Virus record (IMG/VR): IMGVR_UViG_3300025128_000026
Coordinates: 1 to 64,000 of that record
Length of the DNA: 64,000 nucleotides
Strand: one strand, 5' to 3'
Origin: a virus
A program made the position numbers and the translations under genes. Numbering within the stretch: the first letter of the stretch is position 1; each line of letters opens with the position of its first letter. The notes beneath the pieces are model-generated. The model was not told the DNA's origin. It made no database searches and saw only the letters and a list, made by a program, of their open reading frames with translations. This document shows, in pieces, positions 25,096-34,910 of the stretch.

Positions 25096-26274
25096 CTATC
25101 TAAAAACGTTTCCGTAAATACTTGCTAGTCCAGTTCCTATTTGTAACGCACTCGATAACGGACTTGCTTGTGGTGCGTCTGGAGCAAAAGTAACTTGACC
25201 TGGATATCCACCCATCAATCCTGTCACTGCTGTTCCAAATTGTTGTGATCTTTGTAATGGTTCATATGCTGCCATCTGTGCAGTTTGTCTAGCTGCATCT
25301 GCTTCTGCTTGTGCTTGAGCTTGTCTTACACTACCTAATGCACCAAGACCTGCAATCTCTTGTTGAGCCGCCTGTTGTGCAAAACTACCAAGCCCTTGTT
25401 GAAATGCACCTTGTGCTAATTGTGATTGTGCTAATCCTTGTTGTGCAGTTCCTAGACCTAATTGTCCAGAAGCTAATGCTGCTTGCTGTGATGCAAGGCC
25501 AGATAAATTTTGTAAGTCTTGTTGTCTTGCAGCTTGTGCCTGACCATAACCAGCTTGTAATAGTTGTGCTTGTGTTGCTGCTCGATTCCTGTCGCTTGCT
25601 GCTTGGAACTCGGCTAGTTGTACACCCTCACGGCCACCACCAAATGCACCCGCTCGTAAAGCAGATTGTGCAATTGCTTGTTCTTGTATTTGTCTTTGTC
25701 TATCAAACTCTGCAAGAGTTGTGTCAATAACTTGTTGTTGATATGGTGACATGTAAGATGCAATGGTTCCTGCACCTGTACCTGCACCAGTTCCTGTAAG
25801 AGCTTGTGCTTGTCCCAATGTAGTTCCAGCTGCACCTAGTCCTGTTCTTGCTGCACCAATATCACCAGCTACTCCCCCTAAAGTTGTACCAGCTTGACCT
25901 GCAGCCGTTGCTGCATCTGTTAAATACTGTTGATAAGCTCCAAGTCCCGTGGCACCTGTGGCTTTAGTAATGGCATCTTTTTGTAATTGATCCATGCCTG
26001 CAACAGTAGGCGCAAGATCTGCCATTTGTGCTTTTCTAATATCGAATTCTCTAGCTGTTTGTTTTGCACCTGCTTGTCTTGCAGCAAACTCTGCATCTGT
26101 TTCAGGTTTTAACCCCTGTGCAATTCTATCAGCATCTAATTCACCTTTTACAAGTTGACCCGATACATCTGTTGTTGTAATTGGAGTACCAACTGTTTTT
26201 GTAAGTGTGTCAGCATACGTTTTACCTAATGCTTCTATAAACTCTGCGGGTAATGTTCTTGTTTCTGTAACCAT
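25096..26274 (-). CDS. Ala/Gln/Gly-rich internal virion protein (392 aa)
   Basis: Composition is strongly Ala, Gln and Gly (ASQQAALASGQLGLGTAQQG and similar), giving a near-repetitive helical or disordered middle. The N-terminus (ETRTLPAEFIEALGKTYADT) is more ordered. Similar proteins lie beside large internal proteins in marine podophages. Its ATG overlaps the stop of the 439-aa gene. Probably part of the tail or internal core. Confidence 0.68.
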   Translation of the reverse strand: MVTETRTLPAEFIEALGKTYADTLTKTVGTPITTTDVSGQLVKGELDADRIAQGLKPETDAEFAARQAGAKQTAREFDIRKAQMADLAPTVAGMDQLQKDAITKATGATGLGAYQQYLTDAATAAGQAGTTLGGVAGDIGAARTGLGAAGTTLGQAQALTGTGAGTGAGTIASYMSPYQQQVIDTTLAEFDRQRQIQEQAIAQSALRAGAFGGGREGVQLAEFQAASDRNRAATQAQLLQAGYGQAQAARQQDLQNLSGLASQQAALASGQLGLGTAQQGLAQSQLAQGAFQQGLGSFAQQAAQQEIAGLGALGSVRQAQAQAEADAARQTAQMAAYEPLQRSQQFGTAVTGLMGGYPGQVTFAPDAPQASPLSSALQIGTGLASIYGNVFR

Positions 26275-27593
26275 TATCCTACTTTTCTCTCTAATGATTT
26301 CATAGTGTCATACATTCTTTGTGCACCTTTTTCTATACTACCACCGCCTGCGCCTCTTACAGCGTCAGCAGTCATAACAAATTCATTTTTAGATAACATT
26401 GCTGGAACGTCATCTGCTTTTTCTTTGATGCCAACTGGTACAAAACCACCTTTGTCTCTGTAGTCTCTTTCAATAACACCACCTTCGTTCATTCTCATTT
26501 TACCTGTAGGTATTTCCATCATACCTCCACCCATAGCTTTTTTTCTACTTGCAGCCATGGCCTGCATGACACCTGCTCTGTAAGAATCTTCTTCGTCTTC
26601 GTCTGCAGGCATTGCGCCTTTCATTAATCCTATTCTACCACCGTCTGCTTCTTCTACTCTTCCTTTTTTCATATCAAATGCTGATCTTAACTGATCTAAT
26701 TCATCTCTGGTTAAAAGTCTTAAATCATCTTTGTCAAACATTTCTTTAGCCATTTGTCTTAGCTCATCTGTTCCCAATGCAAACCCTATTCTACCACCGT
26801 TAGCGGCCATCTGCATCGGTGCTTCTTGCATAATACCTTCTGGTGCTCTAGCACTATCACCTAAATATATTTCTAAAAATGATTTAAAGTCTCCTTGGAA
26901 ACCTTGACGTTTTGCTTCTTCAAATGCTTGTGTTAATTCCATTAACATGTCCATTTCAAATTCTTCAGGACCTGTTTCAGACGCCATTTTCATGTTACCT
27001 GTATATCTTACGTCTGGTGCGCCAGCTTCTAAACTTTTAATTCCTTCTTTGTCCATAGTATCTCCTCCAAGTCTATAGCCGACTCTACCACCCATAGCTC
27101 TATATTCTTGTGTGTTATCTAATATAAATTTTCTTACTTCTTCTGCAGAAGCATTTGGGTTTACGTTACTATAGTACCTATTCATTAAAGGTTCAAGTCT
27201 TTTGAGACGCTCTGCATAAGCATCCTCGTCCTCTCCTTCTTCTTTAGGAAACATATTAGCTAGTGTAAAAGCGGCACCTCCTCCTGCAAGTATTTTACCT
27301 GCTGTGCTTAAATTAGCAAAACCAGTTTTAGCCTTACCTAATAAACCTAATAGTCCAGAACCACTTGTTGCTTGTGGACCTAGTTGACTTGGAAGAGCAC
27401 CTATTAACTTTCCAAAAGCTCCTTTACCAAACACACCACCAAATGATGTTCCAGGTATACCAAAACCAACTGCACCTAATATTGCAGCTTTACCTATAGG
27501 ACTTTTAATAACATTTTTTACACCTTTAACAGCTTTCTTAACTAGACTTCCCAGCCCATACATCTGCCTTGGTTGCATCGATCTATTTATCAT
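26274..27593 (-). CDS. Structural protein with repeated GGR(V/I)G motif (439 aa)
   Basis: N-terminal Gly/Ala hydrophobic region (AAILGAVGFGIPGTSFGGVF), then three motif copies: GGRVGYRLGG, GGRIGFALG and GGRIGLMKG. The C-terminal domain reads KADDVPAMLSKNEFVMTADA, a recurrent ending of marine phage virion proteins that may interact with partners. First gene of its late block, after an AT-rich gap (27594-27678) that holds no clear promoter. Confidence 0.7.
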   Translation of the reverse strand: MINRSMQPRQMYGLGSLVKKAVKGVKNVIKSPIGKAAILGAVGFGIPGTSFGGVFGKGAFGKLIGALPSQLGPQATSGSGLLGLLGKAKTGFANLSTAGKILAGGGAAFTLANMFPKEEGEDEDAYAERLKRLEPLMNRYYSNVNPNASAEEVRKFILDNTQEYRAMGGRVGYRLGGDTMDKEGIKSLEAGAPDVRYTGNMKMASETGPEEFEMDMLMELTQAFEEAKRQGFQGDFKSFLEIYLGDSARAPEGIMQEAPMQMAANGGRIGFALGTDELRQMAKEMFDKDDLRLLTRDELDQLRSAFDMKKGRVEEADGGRIGLMKGAMPADEDEEDSYRAGVMQAMAASRKKAMGGGMMEIPTGKMRMNEGGVIERDYRDKGGFVPVGIKEKADDVPAMLSKNEFVMTADAVRGAGGGSIEKGAQRMYDTMKSLERKVG

Positions 27594-27678
27594 AATTATG
27601 TTTTAGTTAATATATTATATAGGCAGGAATTACACCTGGAATTTACTAATTTACTAGTTTTTTACTAATAAATCAAGA

Positions 27679-28020
27679 CTATGTTGTAACCTCTCTAGGC
27701 TTAGTTTCTAAGGCAGAAAGGACTACGTGTAGTCTATTAGCTGTTGCTGCAGTCACTTTTAATATCTCACTTTCCTGTAATACCAAAGGTGCTGATAGTA
27801 ATTCTGTTGTACCATTTGCAGATATAGATTTAGTTTTAAATAAACTAAATACAGCATTTGATGTATCTGTAATAGTCACTGTAATAGTATCTGCATTACC
27901 TGAGTCTTCAGATACCAATATAGATTTTATAATAGCAGTTGTTGCTGATGGCACTGTATATAGTGTTGTAGCTGATGTAGAAGTTAAATCTACTTTTTTA
28001 TTTACGAATGTATTAGCCAA
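27679..28020 (-). CDS. Small beta-rich tail protein (113 aa), TTG start
   Basis: The start is a TTG (28018-28020) inside the 3' end of the 54-aa gene, with GGAGG nine bases upstream. Thr/Ser-rich beta pattern (SATTLYTVPSATTAIIKSIL, SGNADTITVTITDTSN) resembles the 119-aa protein at 35853-36212, so the two are probably paralogous virion decorations or fibre-base proteins. Confidence 0.68.
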   Translation of the reverse strand: MANTFVNKKVDLTSTSATTLYTVPSATTAIIKSILVSEDSGNADTITVTITDTSNAVFSLFKTKSISANGTTELLSAPLVLQESEILKVTAATANRLHVVLSALETKPREVTT

Positions 28021-28177
28021 GGAAGTATGCCTCCGCTTCTGCTTCTTCTTTTAAATCTTGTTGAAATGTTGTATTTAATTTTTGTACTATACTGTCTACA
28101 TCTCTAACAAATGATTGTTGCACTTGTTGATCGTAGTCTTCTAAAGGTTGTGTTAGTGATTGTACAATTCTTGCCAT
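28013..28177 (-). CDS. Small acidic helical protein (54 aa)
   Basis: The frame begins MARIVQSLTQPLEDYDQQVQ and ends EEAEAEAYFLG. Its ATG overlaps the stop of the 718-aa gene (TAATG) and its stop lies inside the next gene. Conserved overlaps and a clean helical pattern support translation. Probably a minor virion or chaperone-like component. Confidence 0.6.
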   Translation of the reverse strand: MARIVQSLTQPLEDYDQQVQQSFVRDVDSIVQKLNTTFQQDLKEEAEAEAYFLG

Positions 28178-30333
28178 TATCTTCTACCGTCTGGTTGATA
28201 GTCAATTCTAAAAGTTCCAACTTTCCAAAACTGACTAGTGCTTGTGTTGTCTATTTTTAAAGATATAGATCTTGCTCTTGCACGTGTATCTATTTTTTGT
28301 GTGCTAGATGTTATAGTAAATGGTCCAAGTGATGAGCTAACTTCCGTATCATTTGGAAAGTCTCTTAAATTTAATGTAATTCTTGTATCACCTGTTTGTG
28401 CTAAAAAGTCTGGCAACACTCTTCTTATCTTCATTATAAATTCACCATCGCCATCTAAACCTTGTCGACCTATATCAAAGTCTCCAGATTCAATACTAGC
28501 AGTAATAGATGAAGTTGAACCTTCTCGTATTTGATCTAATCCTTTTTCGTGTTCATAATAATAACTAACACCATCTACGTTACCTTGTACAAATGTAGAA
28601 GAGCCAGATGTACCATTAGAACTTGTATCATATTCTGATGCGTGAGGTTTACCAAATACAGCAGAATCTTGCCAAGCAGTTCTAGCTAATGTACCTGTAG
28701 TCCAAACTGGCCGATCGGGTGTTGAGTCAAGATAATTGTAACACACCATTCTATTAACTGTGCTAGATGAAGAACTAGGATAAAACCACATAACTTCACC
28801 AAACAAATTATTAAGACCTGCATTAATATGTTGTTTAGGAATTGTATTAATATCGTCATAAACAAAATCTTCAACTAAACACGGTAGTGATTCTAATTTA
28901 CCAGTATATCTAAAGAAACCATTTTCTGACATCCAATATGCAGAACCATCAACTTCCACAGCTGCGTTCTTACCTATCAGTCCACAGTTTGTACCAACTT
29001 GTTGAAAAGAGAAAGTAAAAGGCGCACCTACAAATCTCATAATAAATAATGCAGTATCGGTCCAAACATAAATTGCATCACGACCTCTGATCGCTCCTAC
29101 AATTTTAGATCCATCTGCAAGTCTTTGTGTACCAGCAGTATTAGTTGCACTAGGTGAATAAGCATCACTGCCATCAATATTTTCTTGATCAGAAAATCTT
29201 ATAAACATTTCATCTCTTGTACCTGATGAGCCTACTGTTGTTTCTGTTCCAAAAAATATTAAGTGTCTATCCGGTGCTGATACCAAACTAAATGAAGATG
29301 CGGTTGGTGCATTTGCAAGTATAGTTGCTCTAGTTGATGTTGCACCCGTAGGATCAGAATCCCATTCAAATGTTTCTCCACCAAATATGGTTGCAATAAG
29401 TTTATTACCAAAATTATCTAACGACCATAAACCTGGTGCTGTTACAATATCTCCAGATGCTGCAGCGTTCCATGCAAAAAAGTTTGATGCATCTGTTACC
29501 ACCGCTCCTGATGAGTGTGTTGCAGCTGTTGTACCATTAGCACCCCTAGTTAAACCTGATAAAGTTCCACCACTATTTCCTGTGTATGTAATTAATTCTG
29601 TTCCTATAATAACTGTTCCTGAAGATGGAAAAGATGTTGAACTTGCCATTGTTAATGATGTTACGCTTGCATTAATTCCTGATGACAATGTTGATGTAAA
29701 CTGTCCTTGTTGTTGACCACCCCATGATCCAAGACCCCAACCTGTTGTAGCAGTTTCAACAGCTGGTCCTACTGGATAATAATGTTGCACCCTAATTCCA
29801 CCAGACGTAGACGCACCTGATCCAGATTCATTAGAACCCATAGTAATAGTTAATGTGGTATCAGTTGGTATTGAAGCTATCATAAATTTTGTATCATCAA
29901 AATCACTAGATGAAAAATTAGAATTAGTTATAGATGAAAAATTATCCAATAAAATAATATCACCTTTATTCATGTTGTGTGCTGATGCAAAAGTTATGGT
30001 TACAGTCGCAGATCCATTAGTTGTAGAAAATGCACTTGTTAAAGTTGTAGTAGATTTAATCGGATGTATGTCATAAAAAATACCACCAGAATATGCATAT
30101 AAAATACTACTAGTTCCTAGTGCTGCATACTTGATACCTGAAGCGTTGACAAAATGATGAATAGCTGTGTTACGACCAGTTAATTCTACAGAACCTAGTT
30201 GAGCCCAACCACCTATTTTTTCAGGCGTGCCATATCTAAATCTAACATTATCACCTGCAACCCATTGGTTTTCACCTCCAGTATCGGTAACTTGTTTATT
30301 AAATCCTGGTGCAAATTTTACTTTTTGTAACAT
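28177..30333 (-). CDS. Tail protein / stabilisation-type structural protein (718 aa)
   Basis: It begins MLQKVKFAPGFNKQVTDTGG then WVAGDNVRFRYGTPEKIGGW, the hallmark of the podophage tail-needle/stabilisation family that closes the connector. The rest is beta-rich with Thr/Ser runs (TTTLTSAFSTTNGSATVTIT, LGGLTRGANG-like GGTLSGLTRGANGTTAATH) and a C-terminal RARARSISLKIDNTSTS. It is preceded by a strong stem-loop at 30345-30392. Likely part of the tail tube. Confidence 0.82.
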   Translation of the reverse strand: MLQKVKFAPGFNKQVTDTGGENQWVAGDNVRFRYGTPEKIGGWAQLGSVELTGRNTAIHHFVNASGIKYAALGTSSILYAYSGGIFYDIHPIKSTTTLTSAFSTTNGSATVTITFASAHNMNKGDIILLDNFSSITNSNFSSSDFDDTKFMIASIPTDTTLTITMGSNESGSGASTSGGIRVQHYYPVGPAVETATTGWGLGSWGGQQQGQFTSTLSSGINASVTSLTMASSTSFPSSGTVIIGTELITYTGNSGGTLSGLTRGANGTTAATHSSGAVVTDASNFFAWNAAASGDIVTAPGLWSLDNFGNKLIATIFGGETFEWDSDPTGATSTRATILANAPTASSFSLVSAPDRHLIFFGTETTVGSSGTRDEMFIRFSDQENIDGSDAYSPSATNTAGTQRLADGSKIVGAIRGRDAIYVWTDTALFIMRFVGAPFTFSFQQVGTNCGLIGKNAAVEVDGSAYWMSENGFFRYTGKLESLPCLVEDFVYDDINTIPKQHINAGLNNLFGEVMWFYPSSSSSTVNRMVCYNYLDSTPDRPVWTTGTLARTAWQDSAVFGKPHASEYDTSSNGTSGSSTFVQGNVDGVSYYYEHEKGLDQIREGSTSSITASIESGDFDIGRQGLDGDGEFIMKIRRVLPDFLAQTGDTRITLNLRDFPNDTEVSSSLGPFTITSSTQKIDTRARARSISLKIDNTSTSQFWKVGTFRIDYQPDGRR

Positions 30334-30344
30334 ACAAAATCCTT

Positions 30345-30392
30345 AATAATTAGGCAGGAGATGGTGTGGTGGAGATCTCCCGCCAAATTATT
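30345..30392 (-). terminator. Strong stem-loop between 2OG oxygenase and tail gene
   Basis: Bases 30345-30362 pair with 30375-30392 in an 18-bp stem with one mismatch and one position that is a G-U pair only in minus-strand RNA. The GC core is flanked by A/T arms on both sides. It may be a terminator for the oxygenase operon or a processing/attenuating hairpin in the leader of the 718-aa gene; no long U-run follows. Confidence 0.6.
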
Positions 30393-30402
30393 ATATACAA
30401 TA

Positions 30403-31050
30403 TTATTTAGGTAATTTAAAGCCTTTATACCATCCAGGCAACCCTAAAAAAGGTCTTGTATCATATTGATTTTGTTTAGCTGTTTTTGAGTTTGCTTTGT
30501 TGTAATGTAAAAAAACTTGTCCACAATCTTCGCCAGTAAACTCTTCTCGCCAATGCTCAAGATCACATCCTGAGTATATTAACATATCACCTGGTTTTAA
30601 ATCTACTTTAATACCAGCTTGACTTGTTTTACCTGTTGGATCTAAATATATTGGCCAAGAGTCACCTCCAAGATTTAAAGTTGTAGATATTTCACAAGAA
30701 TATCTATCTTTATGTCTAGCTAGTATATCTCCTTTTTTATAAATTCTAGCATAAGAATATGTTTCTGATAATTTTAATCCTGTATGTTTTTCCATAACAG
30801 GCTTTACTTTTTGTAATAAAGTTTCCATAACAATATCTCCATAATGTGAATATGTATTAGGAACTTGTTCATCGTTCCATACACCCCAATATTCTGTAAA
30901 AGGTGATATGTATTTTTGATCAAATAAAAATCTTGCAACTTTTCTTTTGTTTAAAAAATATGCAAAACAAAAATCTGCCATTTCTCTTGATATAGCAGAC
31001 TTTAAAATACTATATTTATTTTTTTGGAACGCCGATTTTTTTAATGACAT
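30403..31050 (-). CDS. 2OG-Fe(II) oxygenase (215 aa)
   Basis: The Fe ligands are visible as H113-x-D115 in ARHKDRYSCEISTTLNL and H166 in CDLEHWREEF, inside a double-stranded beta-helix pattern (LKPGDMLIYSG, GQVFLHY). This prolyl-hydroxylase-like superfamily oxidises protein or nucleic acid side chains with O2 and 2-oxoglutarate. Third of a row of three such genes beside glycine-rich tail proteins, which are candidate substrates. Confidence 0.87.
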   Translation of the reverse strand: MSLKKSAFQKNKYSILKSAISREMADFCFAYFLNKRKVARFLFDQKYISPFTEYWGVWNDEQVPNTYSHYGDIVMETLLQKVKPVMEKHTGLKLSETYSYARIYKKGDILARHKDRYSCEISTTLNLGGDSWPIYLDPTGKTSQAGIKVDLKPGDMLIYSGCDLEHWREEFTGEDCGQVFLHYNKANSKTAKQNQYDTRPFLGLPGWYKGFKLPK

Positions 31051-31171
31051 TTTTTCCTTTCAGTTGCATTTTAGATTTTATAAAATTATCTATAAAGTTT
31101 GGTTTATTTTTTACAGAACTACTTTCTAATATGGTTTTTATTACAGCTTTTTTCATATCTTTATTTTGCAT
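31016..31171 (-). CDS. Small basic protein between oxygenases (51 aa)
   Basis: MQNKDMKKAVIKTILESSSV opens a Lys-rich frame ending NVIKKIGVPKK. It overlaps the oxygenase before it by 11 bp and the one after by 35 bp. It fills the gap between the two oxygenases and fits the operon's overlapping style. No domain recognised. Confidence 0.5.
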   Translation of the reverse strand: MQNKDMKKAVIKTILESSSVKNKPNFIDNFIKSKMQLKGKNVIKKIGVPKK

Positions 31172-31835
31172 TTAGAACACTATTAGGTATTGCTTGACAG
31201 TTCCAATGTATAAACCTAAATGGCTCATATCCTATGTCAACAGAATATTGATGAGGCATGTACGATGGAAAAAACATCATTCTTCCTGGTTTTACTTGAT
31301 AATTAATTTGTGAAGATGCGTATGTTATTTTAGATCTATCTTTTTCTGGTAAAAGATTCATAACATTACCAGGTCTTGGATCTTCAAATAATGGCATAGA
31401 GGTAGCCTCACTTGCTTTTAAAAAATAAAATCCAGATATGTGTCCATTCCAGTGTGTATGTAATGTATGGTGTCCTCCACCTTTCTTAGCAAATTCTTGC
31501 ACCCACATTTCTGTTACAAATAAAGAATAATTTGTTAAATCAAAACCCATTTCACCTAATAAATTATATGAGGTAGCCCCTATATAATTTTGTAGATCTT
31601 TAAATTTTGGATCACCTATTAATGTTGTTGAATGAAATACATGACCCATATCTTCTTTATTTCCAAATTTTTTATTTCTACTATCTATTGCTTTTTTTAA
31701 ATTTTTCTTCGATGCTTCAATATAAGAATCTGATGCTTTATTTAATTTATTTACAAACTTAGGTTGGTCTGCCCACCATATAGGACATTTAAAATATTCC
31801 TCTAAATTTAATTTTTTTGGAAAAGTCATGCTCAT
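31161..31835 (-). CDS. 2OG-Fe(II) oxygenase, PF13759-like (224 aa)
   Basis: HTLHTHWNGHISGFYFLK carries the HxHxN...SG motif of this family, KPGRMMFFPSYMPHQYSV the distal His, and EPFRFIHWN the Arg that holds 2-oxoglutarate. It is the middle oxygenase of three and overlaps the preceding one (ATGA). This type is frequent in cyanophages and marine phages. Substrate unknown. Confidence 0.88.
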   Translation of the reverse strand: MSMTFPKKLNLEEYFKCPIWWADQPKFVNKLNKASDSYIEASKKNLKKAIDSRNKKFGNKEDMGHVFHSTTLIGDPKFKDLQNYIGATSYNLLGEMGFDLTNYSLFVTEMWVQEFAKKGGGHHTLHTHWNGHISGFYFLKASEATSMPLFEDPRPGNVMNLLPEKDRSKITYASSQINYQVKPGRMMFFPSYMPHQYSVDIGYEPFRFIHWNCQAIPNSVLNAK

Positions 31836-32461
31836 TTATATGGCCATCCCAGATTCCAAATTACTAAACTATGCCTTGAACCTTTTTTAACAGGACATAC
31901 TCTGTGCCAAACAAAACCAGGAAACACAACTAAAGATCCTTTTGGTAATATTTCTTTACACTTGTGTATATTTGATTTTTTATCTGGATCATTATTTCTA
32001 AGGTCAAATTCTAATTCACCACCTGTATATTCTTTTGGATCTGATAATGTAACTGTTACAGATAACTTTCTAATTTTACCGTGATCTGCAGCATTAGGGT
32101 TTTCTCTTATATATGGTTTATCCCAACTATCACAATGCCAATCATAAAATTGTCCTTTTTCATATTTTGTAAATTGACATGCCTCAGACCAACTCCATTC
32201 AAAATTCCAACCTGCATTTACATTTGCTAAATTAATATATGGCTGTATTTCTTTATAAATCCATCTGTCATCCATCCAAACAACATTAGAATCTCTTTTC
32301 TTTTTTAAGTCTTTAACTTCTGTTTGATTTAATTTTTTATCACCGTATCCTCCAGTAACTGCCATTTGATCTTGTAATGATTTTCCATATCGTACAATGT
32401 CATCACAAATACGTTCAGGTATTGCACTTTGAAAATACCAGTAATAATTTGTTAAATTCAT
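31832..32461 (-). CDS. Prolyl-4-hydroxylase-like 2OG-Fe(II) oxygenase (209 aa)
   Basis: The triad H109-x-D111 (FYDWHCDSWD) and H186 (FPGFVWHRVCP) plus R196 (GSRHSLVIW) fit the PKHD/P4H group. YTGGELEF and LPKGSLVVF are the typical strands. It is the first of the oxygenase run and lies directly after the 621-aa glycine-rich tail protein gene, suggesting that proteins of the fibre are hydroxylated; this is inference. Confidence 0.9.
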   Translation of the reverse strand: MNLTNYYWYFQSAIPERICDDIVRYGKSLQDQMAVTGGYGDKKLNQTEVKDLKKKRDSNVVWMDDRWIYKEIQPYINLANVNAGWNFEWSWSEACQFTKYEKGQFYDWHCDSWDKPYIRENPNAADHGKIRKLSVTVTLSDPKEYTGGELEFDLRNNDPDKKSNIHKCKEILPKGSLVVFPGFVWHRVCPVKKGSRHSLVIWNLGWPYK

Positions 32462-32500
32462 ATTCTTTCTTTTACCACCATAAAAACAATATATCTATTT

Positions 32501-34366
32501 TTATGAAACTGTCAATGTCCCAGAAACTGTAAATGTTGCAACTTTACATCCACCTGGAGTAGTTGAAGTTTGATTAGTTCCAGGTGAAACACTAAATGTA
32601 GCGGCACTAGGGCCTCTAACTATTACTATACCAGATCCACCAGCTCCACCAGATCCTGCTACGCCTGTGTTTGGTCCACCAACTCCACCGCCACCACCGC
32701 CAGTGTTAGCTGTTCCTGATGTTGCATTAGCATCAATGGCTCCTGCACCACCTCCACCTGCTCCACCACATCCTCCAGCAGCAGCACAACTTCCTGGTGT
32801 AGTATATTTTCCACCGCCACCGCCACCAGCATATGTTGTAGCTGATCCATTAATATCATTAGGAGCACCTGCACCTCCTGGTCCTGAAGCACTAGGAGCA
32901 CCATTAACTCCAGCAGCTGTAGCTCCACCACCACCGCCACCTCTGTTATTATTTCTAGTTCCACCATTATTACCTTGAGGTGGACTTACAGGAGGGGTAT
33001 TACCAGATCCCGCTGCAGGGCCTCCACCACCACCAGATCCTCCGTTTCCTCCAGCAGCAGATGCAGGAACTCCACCAGATCCTCCACCTTGACCGCCTCC
33101 TGTTGAGGTAATAGTACTAAATACTGAATTGCTTCCTTGAGCACCTTGTCTTGTTGGACTACCAGATGGCCCAGGAGTATTAGGGCCACCAGCCCCACCA
33201 GCTCCAACTGTAATTGGAAAATCTTGTGAGCCAAAAGAACTAAAAGGTATTGCTGATCCTCTTAATGGAGATGGGCCATAACCAGAAGCTCTATAGCCTC
33301 CAGCTCCACCTCCTCCTCCTCCACCAACATCTTCTGTGCCTTTACCACCACCGCCACCACCTCCAGCAACTACTAAATAATCTATATTATAAGCAGTTAA
33401 AGGTTTAGGCCATGTTCCAGATTTTTTTGCTGCGAATTGACTTTTTAAATTCCATACACCACTTGCTTTGTTTAATTCTTTTAATATAACTATACCTGAA
33501 CCTCCAGCTTTACCTGCAAAAGTTCCTGCAAAACAACTAGAAGATGTACCTGAACCACCACCTCCACCGCCAGTGTTAGCTGTACCTGCCACTCCATTTG
33601 GAGAGGAACCTCCTTCATTATCTCCTCCGTTGCCACCTTTTCCACCACCACCTGTTCCACCAGCGGCTCCAGCAACACCTGGATTATTATATCCTGCAGT
33701 TCCACCACCGCCTCCAGCGTAAACACCAGAATTAGGTGCACCTGGAAAATCAGAACTAACATCTAAACCTGCACCTCCAACACCTGGGCCTGTTGGGCCA
33801 CCAGCACCACCAGCAGCAGAAGCTCCACCGCCTCCACCACCAAATTTTACTCCACCAGGAGAACCTGGCATATTACCGCCATCATTACCTTGTGGTGGAT
33901 CTACAGGAGGTGTATTACCTGATCCTTTAGTTCTTGCTGCTCCTGGACTTGCTCCAGCTCCGCCCCCTGAACCACCTGATCCAGCAGTAGAAGAGTTTGC
34001 ATCACAAGCTCCACCGCCTCCACCACCAGCAGATGAAAGAGTTGTTACTCCAGCAAAACTAGATGTTGATCCTTGTGTTCCAAGATTTGCACCTGGTACA
34101 GTTCCTCCTGCACCACCTCCACCAATAGTTGCAGTATAAGCTGTATTTCCTAAAACTGGTACTTCTTCATTTCTTAAACCACCAGCACCACCACCGCCAC
34201 CAGCTCTTGAACCACCTCCACCACCACCAGCTACAACTAGAGATTTAATAAGTCTAGTTCCTGGTTGTGTTGTAAGACTACCTGTTGATGTTTTGACAGT
34301 TTGAGTACACTTCCCAAAAGAAGTTCTATTTACTCTACCAATAATTCCGCCATTAGTTCTAGGCAT
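32501..34366 (-). CDS. Glycine-rich tail fibre/adhesin (621 aa)
   Basis: Two tandem Gly-rich domains, each starting with a (Y/S)LVVAGGGGGG strand and containing a GNTPPV(D/S)PPQGN motif, followed by GGxGIVI strands. The junction reads SGVWNLKSQFAAKKSGTW. The C-terminus is a small beta part (GGCKVATFTVSGTLTVS). Such proteins form polyglycine-helix tips that recognise the host. Related to 34911-35837. It is close to three oxygenases that might modify its prolines. Confidence 0.82.
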   Translation of the reverse strand: MPRTNGGIIGRVNRTSFGKCTQTVKTSTGSLTTQPGTRLIKSLVVAGGGGGGSRAGGGGGAGGLRNEEVPVLGNTAYTATIGGGGAGGTVPGANLGTQGSTSSFAGVTTLSSAGGGGGGACDANSSTAGSGGSGGGAGASPGAARTKGSGNTPPVDPPQGNDGGNMPGSPGGVKFGGGGGGASAAGGAGGPTGPGVGGAGLDVSSDFPGAPNSGVYAGGGGGTAGYNNPGVAGAAGGTGGGGKGGNGGDNEGGSSPNGVAGTANTGGGGGGSGTSSSCFAGTFAGKAGGSGIVILKELNKASGVWNLKSQFAAKKSGTWPKPLTAYNIDYLVVAGGGGGGGKGTEDVGGGGGGGAGGYRASGYGPSPLRGSAIPFSSFGSQDFPITVGAGGAGGPNTPGPSGSPTRQGAQGSNSVFSTITSTGGGQGGGSGGVPASAAGGNGGSGGGGGPAAGSGNTPPVSPPQGNNGGTRNNNRGGGGGGATAAGVNGAPSASGPGGAGAPNDINGSATTYAGGGGGGKYTTPGSCAAAGGCGGAGGGGAGAIDANATSGTANTGGGGGGVGGPNTGVAGSGGAGGSGIVIVRGPSAATFSVSPGTNQTSTTPGGCKVATFTVSGTLTVS

Positions 34367-34378
34367 TAGTTAAGTCTC

Positions 34379-34858
34379 CTATGCGGACACCCAAGCTGTG
34401 CCGTTCCAATCGTATACTGTTGGTGTTTCCGCAGTGTCGTTTGATTTAGTTGCTTCCCAACCTCTTGTGTTGTTAGCGTTATATTTTGTTTCGTTCCATG
34501 AAATTATGTATGTAAAACCTGATCCATCAGTTACTGATGGAGATGTTACTGGTGCTTGCCAGTCATCACTGCTATCTAAGGACCAAGATGCAAAAGGTTG
34601 TGGTATAATAAATTTATTTTTAGATGCATCATATCTATAACCAATACCTGCATATTGTTTTCTAAAATTATGATTGTAGGATGTTTGTTTCCATGTTCCA
34701 CCACCAAAAAAATTTACACACCATGTTTCACCATCAACATGTTCATCAGAAGGTACGTGTGCATTGTCTACTACAACGACTCTTTTTACAATTTGATGAG
34801 TATCAGATGTAAATCCTGTTGGGTCTGTTTTTGATTCTAGTTCTGCAAAGTGCGCCAT
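34379..34858 (-). CDS. Cyanophage-type tail/virion protein (159 aa)
   Basis: It opens MAHFAELESKTDPTGF and has VKRVVVVDNAHV, the FFGGGTWKQTSYNHNFRKQY and AGIGYRYDASKNKFIIPQPF segments, and a tryptophan repeat (SWSLDSSDDWQAP, YDWNGTAWVS). This is a recurrent virion family in marine cyanophages by recollection. It is placed between two glycine-rich fibre genes, probably a fibre-associated protein. Confidence 0.78.
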   Translation of the reverse strand: MAHFAELESKTDPTGFTSDTHQIVKRVVVVDNAHVPSDEHVDGETWCVNFFGGGTWKQTSYNHNFRKQYAGIGYRYDASKNKFIIPQPFASWSLDSSDDWQAPVTSPSVTDGSGFTYIISWNETKYNANNTRGWEATKSNDTAETPTVYDWNGTAWVSA

Positions 34859-34910
34859 AATTTTCCTTCTTTTATATATTAAATTATTTAATTTAAATAG
34901 TCAATTTTTA

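Noticed and set aside
32667-33722. Plus-strand proline-rich frames
   Set aside because: Antisense of glycine codons in the fibre gene; no start signals.
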